6,036 bases of DNA, taken from positions 1 to 6,036 of the forward strand of contig JBEKZQ010000393.1 in NCBI GenBank assembly GCA_049509675.1, in the 5' to 3' direction. A program made the position numbers and the translations under genes. The notes beneath the pieces are model-generated. The model made no database searches. It worked only from the letters and a program-made list of their open reading frames with translations, and was not told the origin of the DNA. Shown in pieces: positions 1 to 5,009 of the stretch (position 1 is the first letter of the stretch; each line of letters opens with the position of its first letter). Source of the stretch: JBEKZQ01 sp049509675. Lineage in GTDB: Bacteria; Planctomycetota; Planctomycetia; Pirellulales; Thermoguttaceae.

Positions 1-6
1 GGTGTT

Positions 7-2301
7 TCATCCGTGGCCGCAATTCCCCACCGTCTTCCGCAAGCGTTTGGTCGCCTCGACCATGTTCCGCAACGAGGCCTGCACCTCCGGCCAGCCACGG
101 GTCTTCAGGCCGCAATCGGGATTGACCCAAAGCTGCTCGGGCCGCAAATGCCGCAGCGCCTTTTGCAGCCGGCCCATGATCTCTTCCACCTCCGGCACGC
201 GCGGACTGTGGATGTCGTACACGCCCGGGCCGATCTCGTTGGGATACTGGAAGCGGGCGAAGGCCTCCAGCAGGTCCATGTCGCTGCGCGAGGCCTCGAT
301 CGAGATGGCGTCGGCGTCCAAGGCGGCAATGGACTGGATGATGTCGTTGAACTCGGCATAGCACATGTGCGTGTGGATCTGGGTCTGGTCGGCCACTCCG
401 GCGGCAGAGAGGCGGAAGGCGTCGACGGCCCAGCGGAGATATTCGTCCCGCTGGTGCCGGCGCAGCGGCAGGCCCTCGCGCAGGGCCGGCTCGTCGATCT
501 GGATGACGCGAATGCCCGCCCGCTCCAGGTCCAACACCTCGTCGCGAATGGCCAAGGCGATCTGGAAGGCCGTGTCGCGGCGCGGCTGATCGTCGCGCAC
601 GAACGACCATTGCAGGATGGTGACGGGGCCGGTGAGCATCCCCTTCATGGGCCGGCGGGTGAGCGATTGGGCATACTGGCTCCAGGCGACGGTCATCGCT
701 TTGGGCCGCCGCACATCGCCGTAGATGATGGGCGGCTTCACGCACCGCGTGCCGTAGCTCTGCACCCAGCCGTGGCGGGTGAAGGCGAACCCATCGAGCT
801 GCTCGCCGAAATACTCGACCATGTCGTTGCGTTCCGACTCGCCGTGGACCAGCACGTCCAGGTCGATCTGCTCTTGCAGGCGGACCGTGCGCTCGATCTC
901 CTGCCGGCAAAAGGTCTCGTATTGCTCGCGCGACCAGTCGCCCTTCTTCAGCGCGGCCCGGGCCCGGCGGACCTCGGCCGTTTGCGGGAAGGAGCCGATG
1001 GTGGTGGTGGGCAACAGCGGCAGCGACAGGTTCTGGGCCTGCGCTTTCCGCCGCTCGGCATACGGCGACTTGCGGCTGAGCATGTCGGGGCTGATCGCGG
1101 CCAGCCGCTCTTTGACCTCGGCATTGTGGATCTGCCCGGACTGGCGGCGGCGCTGGAACAAGGCGCGATTCTCGGCCAACGCATCGGCCACGGCCGGCCG
1201 GCCTTCGTTGATCGCCCGGGTCAATAGCGATACCTCGTCCAGCTTTTGATGGGCGAACGCCAGCCAGCCTTTCAGTTCGGCGTCCAGGCCGGTTTCCAGA
1301 TCCACGTCGATGGGGCAGTGCAAGAGCGAGCAGGAGGGCGCCACCAGGATCCGCCCCGGGCCAAGCCGCTCGGCCGCGCGCTCCAGCAGTTCGAGGGCCG
1401 GCTCGAAATCGGTTCGCCAAATGTTTCGGCCGTTGACCACGCCCAGAGAGAGCATCAGGCCCTGCGGCGTCAATTCCAGGGCCCGGCGAAGCTGCCCGGG
1501 GGCCCGGACCAGGTCCAGATGCACGGCCGCGACCGGCAAATCGAGCGTTGCCGACAGATTCTCGCCCAGGTCGCCGAAATAGGTGGCCAGGCAGATCTTC
1601 AGTTGCGGCGCCGCGCCGCTGAGCCGGGCCACGGCCGTCGCCAATGCCGGCATGGCGGCCGCGGGCAGGTCGCACACCAGCGCCGGCTCGTCGATCTGGA
1701 CCCACTCGGCCCCTGCATCGGCCAGCCGCCGCAGTACTTCCTCGTAGACGGGAACAAGCCGATCCAGAAGTGCCAGCGGATCGTGGCCGCCGCCCTTGGG
1801 TTTTCCCAACAAGAGGAAACTCACCGGCCCCAGCAGCACCGGCCGCGCGCGGATGCCCAACGCCAGGGCCTCGCAAAAGGCGTCGATCGGCGCGGTCGAG
1901 GCCAACCGAAACGTCTGCCGGGCCTCGAACTCGGGCACCAGGTAATGGTAATTCGTGTCGAACCACTTGGTCATGTCCAGCGGAGCGACTTCGGCCGTTC
2001 CGCGGGCCAGGGCGAAATAGGTGGCCAGATCGACCGGGCCGCCGACAAGCTGGAATCGCGGCGGGACCGCCCCCACCATCGCCACGGTGTCCAAAACATG
2101 ATCGTAGAGCGAGAAATCGCCGCAGGGGATCTGCTCGATGCCGCGATCGCGCGCCAGTTGCCAGCGCCGCCGCCGCAGGTCGGCCACCGCGGCCTGAAGT
2201 TCCTCCAGCCCCACGTCGCCCTGCCAATAGCCCTCGATGGCCCATTTCAGTTCGCGCTTGCTGCCGATGCGCGGAAGGCCCAGAATCGATGAAAGTGCCA
2301 T
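7..2301 (-). CDS. metE: Cobalamin-independent methionine synthase (5-methyltetrahydropteroyltriglutamate--homocysteine methyltransferase)
   Basis: MetE transfers the methyl group of 5-methyltetrahydrofolate polyglutamate directly to homocysteine, giving methionine without vitamin B12; it is a cytoplasmic zinc enzyme. The 764-residue product has the usual full length of the family (about 750-770). The N-terminal half (about 1-390) is the degenerate folate-binding barrel copy, and the catalytic barrel runs from about 430, opening with TTTIGSFPQT (432-441). The zinc ligands are all visible: H645 and C647 in HTHMCY, E669 in SIEASRSD, and C730 in NPDCGLKTR. H698 in YDIHSP matches the family's catalytic histidine. 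The ATG is preceded by an in-frame TGA only a few codons upstream, inside the heptamer repeat, so no longer start is available. No Shine-Dalgarno sequence precedes it. It is divergent from the homocysteine methyltransferase at 2538. The gene is intact and the identification is secure. Confidence 0.97.
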   Translation of the reverse strand: MALSSILGLPRIGSKRELKWAIEGYWQGDVGLEELQAAVADLRRRRWQLARDRGIEQIPCGDFSLYDHVLDTVAMVGAVPPRFQLVGGPVDLATYFALARGTAEVAPLDMTKWFDTNYHYLVPEFEARQTFRLASTAPIDAFCEALALGIRARPVLLGPVSFLLLGKPKGGGHDPLALLDRLVPVYEEVLRRLADAGAEWVQIDEPALVCDLPAAAMPALATAVARLSGAAPQLKICLATYFGDLGENLSATLDLPVAAVHLDLVRAPGQLRRALELTPQGLMLSLGVVNGRNIWRTDFEPALELLERAAERLGPGRILVAPSCSLLHCPIDVDLETGLDAELKGWLAFAHQKLDEVSLLTRAINEGRPAVADALAENRALFQRRRQSGQIHNAEVKERLAAISPDMLSRKSPYAERRKAQAQNLSLPLLPTTTIGSFPQTAEVRRARAALKKGDWSREQYETFCRQEIERTVRLQEQIDLDVLVHGESERNDMVEYFGEQLDGFAFTRHGWVQSYGTRCVKPPIIYGDVRRPKAMTVAWSQYAQSLTRRPMKGMLTGPVTILQWSFVRDDQPRRDTAFQIALAIRDEVLDLERAGIRVIQIDEPALREGLPLRRHQRDEYLRWAVDAFRLSAAGVADQTQIHTHMCYAEFNDIIQSIAALDADAISIEASRSDMDLLEAFARFQYPNEIGPGVYDIHSPRVPEVEEIMGRLQKALRHLRPEQLWVNPDCGLKTRGWPEVQASLRNMVEATKRLRKTVGNCGHG

Positions 2302-2302
2302 A

Positions 2303-2330
2303 CAGTTTTCAGTTTTCAGTTTTCAGTGTT
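2303..2330. repeat. Heptamer array A, CAGTTTT x4 (last unit CAGTGTT)
   Basis: Four tandem 7-bp units start at 2303, 2310, 2317 and 2324; the first three are identical and the fourth has one T to G change. On the metE strand the unit reads AAAACTG and the array ends 1 nt before the metE ATG, where a ribosome binding site would normally be. The 7-bp period means the array shifts reading frame at each unit, and it contributes an in-frame TGA upstream of metE. Similar heptamer arrays are known in cyanobacteria as short tandemly repeated repetitive sequences; whether this one is related is not known. Confidence 0.9.
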
Positions 2331-2333
2331 CGG

Positions 2334-2382
2334 ATCTGAGATCTCAAATCTGAGATCTCAGATCTGAAATCTCAAATCTGAA
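2334..2382. repeat. Heptamer array B, ATCTSAR x7 with alternating units
   Basis: Seven exact-length 7-bp units run without interruption, followed by a partial ATCC. Position 5 of the unit alternates strictly G, C, G, C, G, C, G, so the true period is a 14-bp dimer (ATCTGAR plus ATCTCAR). Position 7 varies between A and G. Because ATCTCAR read backwards resembles the same unit, the array is largely self-complementary; 2348-2363 is a perfect 16-bp palindrome. It lies in the predicted metE leader, separated from array A by 3 nt. Confidence 0.93.
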
Positions 2383-2385
2383 ATC

Positions 2386-2434
2386 CACGCCGCACGCCCC
2401 ACGCTCCACGCCCCACGCTGCACGCCGCACGCCG
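2386..2434. repeat. Heptamer array C, CACGCYS x7
   Basis: Seven consecutive 7-bp units beginning CACGC run for 49 bp. Position 6 is C, C, T, C, T, C, C and position 7 is G, C, C, C, G, G, G. The unit has nothing in common with arrays A and B except its length, and it is separated from array B by 3 nt. It begins only a few bases downstream of the predicted metE transcription start. On the metE strand it reads as G-rich units (GCGTG plus GG, GA or CG), which could form G-rich RNA structure. Confidence 0.93.
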
Positions 2435-2445
2435 TCGGGTCGGGA

Positions 2446-2474
2446 ATGTTATCTTCCCTTGGGTAGATTGTCAA
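2446..2474 (-). promoter_or_regulatory. Predicted metE promoter (sigma70-like)
   Basis: On the minus strand a perfect -35 box TTGACA (2474-2469) is followed, after exactly 17 bp, by the -10-like TAACAT (2451-2446, 4 of 6 matches). GATAAC, two bases upstream, is an alternative -10 with a 15-bp spacer. Transcription would start near 2439, giving a leader of about 138 nt that contains all three heptamer arrays. The -35 box is strong; the -10 is moderate. Based on consensus matching only. Confidence 0.5.
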
Positions 2475-2495
2475 GCTTGCGGCCGATGCTATGAT
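2468..2495 (+). promoter_or_regulatory. Predicted promoter of the homocysteine S-methyltransferase gene
   Basis: TTGTCA (2468-2473, 5 of 6 matches to the -35 consensus) is followed after 16 bp by TATGAT (2490-2495, 5 of 6 matches). A TGC immediately before the -10 makes it an extended -10 promoter. The expected start is near 2502, giving a leader of about 36 nt. The -35 box shares 2469-2473 with the -35 box of the divergent metE promoter, so the two promoters probably cannot be occupied together. Confidence 0.5.
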
Positions 2496-2511
2496 AGGGG
2501 CCGTTCTCCCC

Positions 2512-2530
2512 AACTGAAAACTGAAAACTA
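2512..2530. repeat. Heptamer array D, CTGAAAA x2 plus partial units
   Basis: Two complete CTGAAAA units (2514-2520, 2521-2527) are flanked by partial units (AA before, CTA after). This is the reverse complement of array A at the other end of the intergenic region. Read along each gene's own strand, both genes therefore have ACTGAAAACTGAAAACT shortly before the start codon. Here the array ends 7 nt before the ATG at 2538. Confidence 0.85.
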
Positions 2531-2537
2531 TACTCTC

Positions 2538-3413
2538 ATGCACACAACGATCGAACGGCTGACGGCCGCGGGGCCGGTCGTCACGGATGGCGCTTGGGGG
2601 ACGCAGTTGCAGTTGCGGGGCCTGCCTGTCGGGGCCTGCCCGGACGCCTGGAACCTGGAGCGGCCCGGCGCGGTCGAGGACGTGGCGCGAAGCTACGTCG
2701 AGGCCGGCAGCCAGATCATCTTGACCAATACGTTCGGGGCCAATCGCTTCATTCTCTCCCGCTACGGCCTGGCGGAGCGCGCCGCCGAGATCAATCGGGC
2801 CGGCGTGGGACTGTCGCGCAAGGCGGCGTCAGGCCGGGCCGCCGTCTTCGCCTCCATGGGACCGACCGGCATCGTGCTGATGATGGGCGAGGTCAGCCCG
2901 GACGATCTCGAAAAAGCCTTTGCCGAGCAGGCCGAGGCGATTGCCGACTCGGGCGCCGACGGCATCGTGGTCGAGACCATGTCCGATCCTGTCGAGGCCC
3001 GGCTGGCCGTGGCGGCCGCCCGGCAGAGCGGCTTGCCGGTGGTCGCCTGCATGACCTTCGATTCCGGCCCCAACAAGGACCGCACCATGATGGGGGCGAC
3101 GCCGGAACAGGCGGCCGAAGAATTGCTCGCCGCCGGGGCCGATTGCCTGGGCTCGAACTGCGGCCAGGGGATTGCCGGTTTCGTGGCCATCTGCCGCCGG
3201 CTGTGCGCGGCCGGCGGCGCGCCGGTGTGGATCAAGGCCAATGCGGGCCTGCCGGAGATTCGCGACGGCCAGACCGTCTATAGTCAAACGCCGGAGCAGT
3301 TCGCCCAGTACGTGCCGGAACTGGTGGCGGCCGGCGCGGCCTTCATCGGCGGCTGCTGCGGCACCACGCCCGAGTTCATCGCCGCGGTACGGCGAAAGCT
3401 GGCCGGGGAGTAG
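2538..3413 (+). CDS. Stand-alone homocysteine S-methyltransferase (MetH N-terminal domain type)
   Basis: The product belongs to the zinc-dependent homocysteine S-methyltransferase family, which activates homocysteine thiolate for methylation to methionine. The 291 residues cover a single TIM barrel. DGAWGT (17-22) and NTFGAN (64-69) match the family, C208 in GSNCGQG and C273-C274 in GGCCGTTPEF are the zinc cysteines, and NAGLP (235-239) resembles the MetH version more than the S-methylmethionine-dependent enzymes. There is no folate-binding, cobalamin-binding or reactivation domain, so it is not a full MetH. The methyl donor cannot be read from the sequence: a separate corrinoid protein, betaine or S-methylmethionine are candidates. 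The ATG lacks a Shine-Dalgarno sequence; no other Met occurs before residue 107. It diverges from metE and probably shares its control region. Family assignment is secure, exact substrate is not. Confidence 0.9.
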   Translation: MHTTIERLTAAGPVVTDGAWGTQLQLRGLPVGACPDAWNLERPGAVEDVARSYVEAGSQIILTNTFGANRFILSRYGLAERAAEINRAGVGLSRKAASGRAAVFASMGPTGIVLMMGEVSPDDLEKAFAEQAEAIADSGADGIVVETMSDPVEARLAVAAARQSGLPVVACMTFDSGPNKDRTMMGATPEQAAEELLAAGADCLGSNCGQGIAGFVAICRRLCAAGGAPVWIKANAGLPEIRDGQTVYSQTPEQFAQYVPELVAAGAAFIGGCCGTTPEFIAAVRRKLAGE

Positions 3414-3414
3414 A

Positions 3415-3437
3415 TGGGGCGGGCGCAGCGAGCCCCA
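3415..3437. terminator. Hairpin between convergent genes, possible bidirectional terminator or dispersed repeat
   Basis: TGGGGC (3415-3420) pairs with GCCCCA (3432-3437) around an 11-nt loop containing GGGCGCAGCGA. It starts 2 nt after the TAG of the homocysteine methyltransferase and ends 17 nt before the 3' end of the convergent VWA gene. No T-run follows on either strand, so it is not a classical intrinsic terminator. It may equally be a copy of a GC-rich dispersed repeat. Confidence 0.4.
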
Positions 3438-3453
3438 CCCTGAATAATCCGGG

Positions 3454-4149
3454 CTACTGGCCTCGGGCCGGTTGGTCGAGCTTCGAGGTGTCGACGTAGA
3501 TGTGCTGTCCGCCGCTTTGCCGGGCAAGCCGCACCATGAAGTTGTCGGCCTTTCGTTGGGGGCCGGTGCCGAACTGGATGGTGTGGATCGTGATCCCCGC
3601 GCCGCGACGGTCCAGCCGATCCAATTGCTGCGCACTAAGCTGCGGGTCGTCGCCGTCGGTCAAGAAGAAGATCACGTCGGGCCGCAGTCGGATGGCCGTC
3701 ATCAGGGCCGCCTCATGGTCCGTGGCGCCGTCGGCGTTGATCGACTCGATGAAGCTGCGGCCCTGTGCCTTGTTCACTTCGCTGCCAAAGGCCAGCCGGC
3801 CCGCCTGACCGGTCGGATTGAAGATCCGCGGCGCCTCGTTATAGAAGATGATCTGGAACTGCTGGACCGTACTCAGGCCGCCCAGGCTGGCGATGAGCTC
3901 CGCCTTGGCCGCGGCCAAGGGCTTGCCGCCCTCGATCCCCATGCTGCCGGAACGGTCCAACACGTAGACGAACTTCCCCCCGTCGGCCTGAATGCCGAAG
4001 AATGTTACCCGGGCCTTCTCGCCGGGCGACGAGAACACCAGCGGTGCATGGCGACGGGGGGGTTCCTTTGGCTCGGCCGCCGGGGCCAGGGCCGCCCCGC
4101 TTGCCAGAACGAAACAAACAAGCACGGTTGTCATGAAGCATCGTTGCAC
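3454..4149 (-). CDS. Exported von Willebrand factor type A (VWA) domain protein
   Basis: The 231-residue product begins with a signal peptide: an Arg at position 3, a hydrophobic stretch (about 7-21) and a likely cleavage near APA-AEP (23-27). The rest is one VWA domain (about 58-225). Its metal-ion-dependent adhesion site is complete: DRSGS (65-69), T143 in GATDHEA and D165 in LTDGDDP. Such domains bind a divalent metal and a protein ligand; the partner is unknown and no other domain or anchor is visible, so a periplasmic or secreted role is inferred. The start is GTG at 4149, with GGAG (4157-4154) 4 nt upstream; ATG at 4134 (MTTVLVCF) is an alternative that leaves the signal peptide working but without the Arg. 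It converges on the homocysteine methyltransferase and diverges from def, so it is probably a single-gene unit. No link to methionine metabolism is visible. Confidence 0.85.
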   Translation of the reverse strand: MQRCFMTTVLVCFVLASGAALAPAAEPKEPPRRHAPLVFSSPGEKARVTFFGIQADGGKFVYVLDRSGSMGIEGGKPLAAAKAELIASLGGLSTVQQFQIIFYNEAPRIFNPTGQAGRLAFGSEVNKAQGRSFIESINADGATDHEAALMTAIRLRPDVIFFLTDGDDPQLSAQQLDRLDRRGAGITIHTIQFGTGPQRKADNFMVRLARQSGGQHIYVDTSKLDQPARGQ

Positions 4150-4219
4150 GGAACTCCCCCCAGTTCTGTCTTGGCGGCCGCAACTTCGCCGTCTTTTCGC
4201 CCGGCACCCTCACCCCCTG

Positions 4220-4242
4220 CCCCTCTCCCGGAGGGAGAGGGG
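4220..4242. repeat. Perfect palindrome CCCCTCTCCC/GGGAGAGGGG (REP-like)
   Basis: A 10-bp perfect stem (4220-4229 with 4233-4242) closes a 3-nt loop, GGA. It is preceded by CCCTCACCCCCTG, a combination seen as a dispersed intergenic repeat in many bacterial genomes (recalled, not searched). It lies upstream of the VWA gene and would sit in that gene's leader if transcription starts further right. With no T-run it is unlikely to be a simple terminator. Confidence 0.7.
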
Positions 4243-4290
4243 GGCTTCGCCGCCTCCGCTTCTGCCCTTCGACCAATGCCGAGGGAAGCT

Positions 4291-4296
4291 TATAAT
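4291..4296 (+). promoter_or_regulatory. Candidate -10 box (TATAAT) ahead of def
   Basis: A perfect TATAAT occurs on the plus strand in otherwise GC-rich DNA, about 100 nt before the def start. The hexamer at the optimal 17-bp distance, TTCGAC (4268-4273), is a poor -35 match. A start near 4303 would place the 4320-4370 hairpin element in the def leader. The same AT-rich word reappears inverted in that element, so this box may belong to the repeat and not to a promoter. Confidence 0.35.
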
Positions 4297-4319
4297 TGAT
4301 AGCCGCCCAATTCGATGTC

Positions 4320-4370
4320 CAATTATAGGTAACCGGAAGGGGACAGGCCCCCGACCGGTTACAATTATAG
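4320..4370. repeat. REP-like hairpin flanked by CAATTATAG direct repeats
   Basis: A stem of GTAACCGG (4329-4336) with CCGGTTAC (4355-4362) continues, across a symmetrical 2 x 2 internal loop, into GGGG (4339-4342) paired with CCCC (4349-4352) around a 6-nt loop. The hairpin is bounded by two identical 9-bp words CAATTATAG (4320-4328 and 4362-4370), the second overlapping the stem by one base. The word also occurs inverted as TATAATTG at 4291-4298. GGGGACAGGCCCC cores of this kind are, as I recall, common in planctomycete repeats associated with REP-type tyrosine transposases; no transposase is present here. Confidence 0.65.
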
Positions 4371-4395
4371 CGTGTCCCGTTGCGGAGTCGTGTCG

Positions 4396-4980
4396 GTGCA
4401 AATTGTCAAGTATCCCCATCCTGCGTTGCGACACAAGTCCAAGCCCTTGTTGCGGGTCGATGCCGAGATGCGCAAGATCGTGCGGCAGATGTTCGACCTG
4501 ATGTATGCGGAGAACGGCATCGGGCTGGCCGCCAACCAGGTGGAACTGCCCTATCGGTTGTTCATCATCAACCTGTCGGCCGATGCCAACGCCCCGGAGC
4601 AAGAGCACGTGTTCATCAACCCGGTGATCGAGCGCCGTACCGGCGGGAGTGCCGAGGCCGACGAGGGCTGCCTCAGTTTCCCGGGCCTGTTTGCGCCGGT
4701 AAGACGCGCGGAGAAGGCGGTGCTTTCCGCCTATAGTCTCAGCGGCGAGGAAGTTCACTACGATCTCAACGGCCTGTTCGCCCGGGCCGTGCAACACGAA
4801 TACGACCATCTGGACGGCAAGCTGTTCGTCGATCGGTTCACGCCCGGCGTTTTGGCCTCGGTCAAGGACCGGTTGGACGAGTTTGAGCGGGCCTTTTACC
4901 TGGGGCGGCAACAGGGTCTGATCCCGCCGGACCAGCAAATTGCCGCCCACTTGGCGCAACTGGAAGGGCTGCGCACCTGA
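4396..4980 (+). CDS. def: Peptide deformylase
   Basis: Def removes the formyl group from the N-terminal methionine of new proteins at the ribosome exit, using a bound metal (usually Fe2+ or Zn2+). All three family motifs are intact, numbered from the chosen start: GIGLAANQ (41-48), EGCLS (90-94, metal ligand C92) and HEYDH (134-138, ligands H134 and H138, catalytic E135). About 40 residues follow the last motif, making 194 residues, slightly longer than the roughly 170-residue E. coli enzyme. I chose GTG 4396 (MQIVKYPHPALRH) because GCGGAG (4382-4387) lies 8 nt upstream and the homologous region begins there; GTG 4372 would add 8 residues but lacks a ribosome binding site, and GTG 4390 is too close to it. 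It is probably the first gene of an operon with the methyltransferase and fmt. Confidence 0.95.
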   Translation: MQIVKYPHPALRHKSKPLLRVDAEMRKIVRQMFDLMYAENGIGLAANQVELPYRLFIINLSADANAPEQEHVFINPVIERRTGGSAEADEGCLSFPGLFAPVRRAEKAVLSAYSLSGEEVHYDLNGLFARAVQHEYDHLDGKLFVDRFTPGVLASVKDRLDEFERAFYLGRQQGLIPPDQQIAAHLAQLEGLRT

Positions 4981-4996
4981 TCGCGGCGACACATGC

Positions 4997-5003
4997 AAGG
5001 AGG
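4997..5003 (+). promoter_or_regulatory. Strong ribosome binding site deciding the methyltransferase start
   Basis: AAGGAGG is a near-perfect Shine-Dalgarno sequence. It touches the ATG at 5004, which is therefore unusable from it, but lies 6 nt from the ATG at 5010, the optimal distance. This supports 5010 as the true start. Confidence 0.8.
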
Positions 5004-5009
5004 ATGACC

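Noticed and set aside
13..2292. Long open frames (404 and 348 aa) on the plus strand opposite metE
   Set aside because: They lie in one frame antisense to a clearly real metE and show low-complexity, Arg/Gly/Gln-rich composition without family motifs; this is a codon-bias shadow in GC-rich DNA.
2303..2434. CRISPR array
   Set aside because: The repeats are 7-bp direct tandem units with no spacers, and no cas gene is nearby.
2302..2440. Cobalamin or SAM riboswitch in the metE leader
   Set aside because: metE is often under a B12 riboswitch, but the leader is almost entirely heptamer arrays and I see no B12-box (GCCACTG-like) or SAM-riboswitch core.
2446..2537. MetR-type operator (TGAA-N5-TTCA)
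   Set aside because: No such spaced inverted pair is present in the promoter region; the TGAA words belong to the heptamer array.
2358..2543. 61-aa open frame on the minus strand in the metE/homocysteine methyltransferase gap
   Set aside because: It starts inside the opposite gene, is translated from the heptamer arrays and promoters, and has no ribosome binding site or recognisable sequence.
3472..4299. 275-aa open frame on the plus strand opposite the VWA gene
   Set aside because: The opposite strand encodes a signal peptide and full metal-binding motif; this frame is a shadow.
4322..4369. TATAAT boxes on the minus strand as VWA promoters
   Set aside because: ATTATA on the plus strand gives TATAAT on the minus strand twice, but no acceptable -35 box lies 16-18 bp upstream of either copy, and the words are part of the repeat element.
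4210..4998. 262-aa open frame on the minus strand over def
   Set aside because: Antisense to def with all three deformylase motifs; it also runs through the intergenic palindromes, which is unlikely for a real gene.
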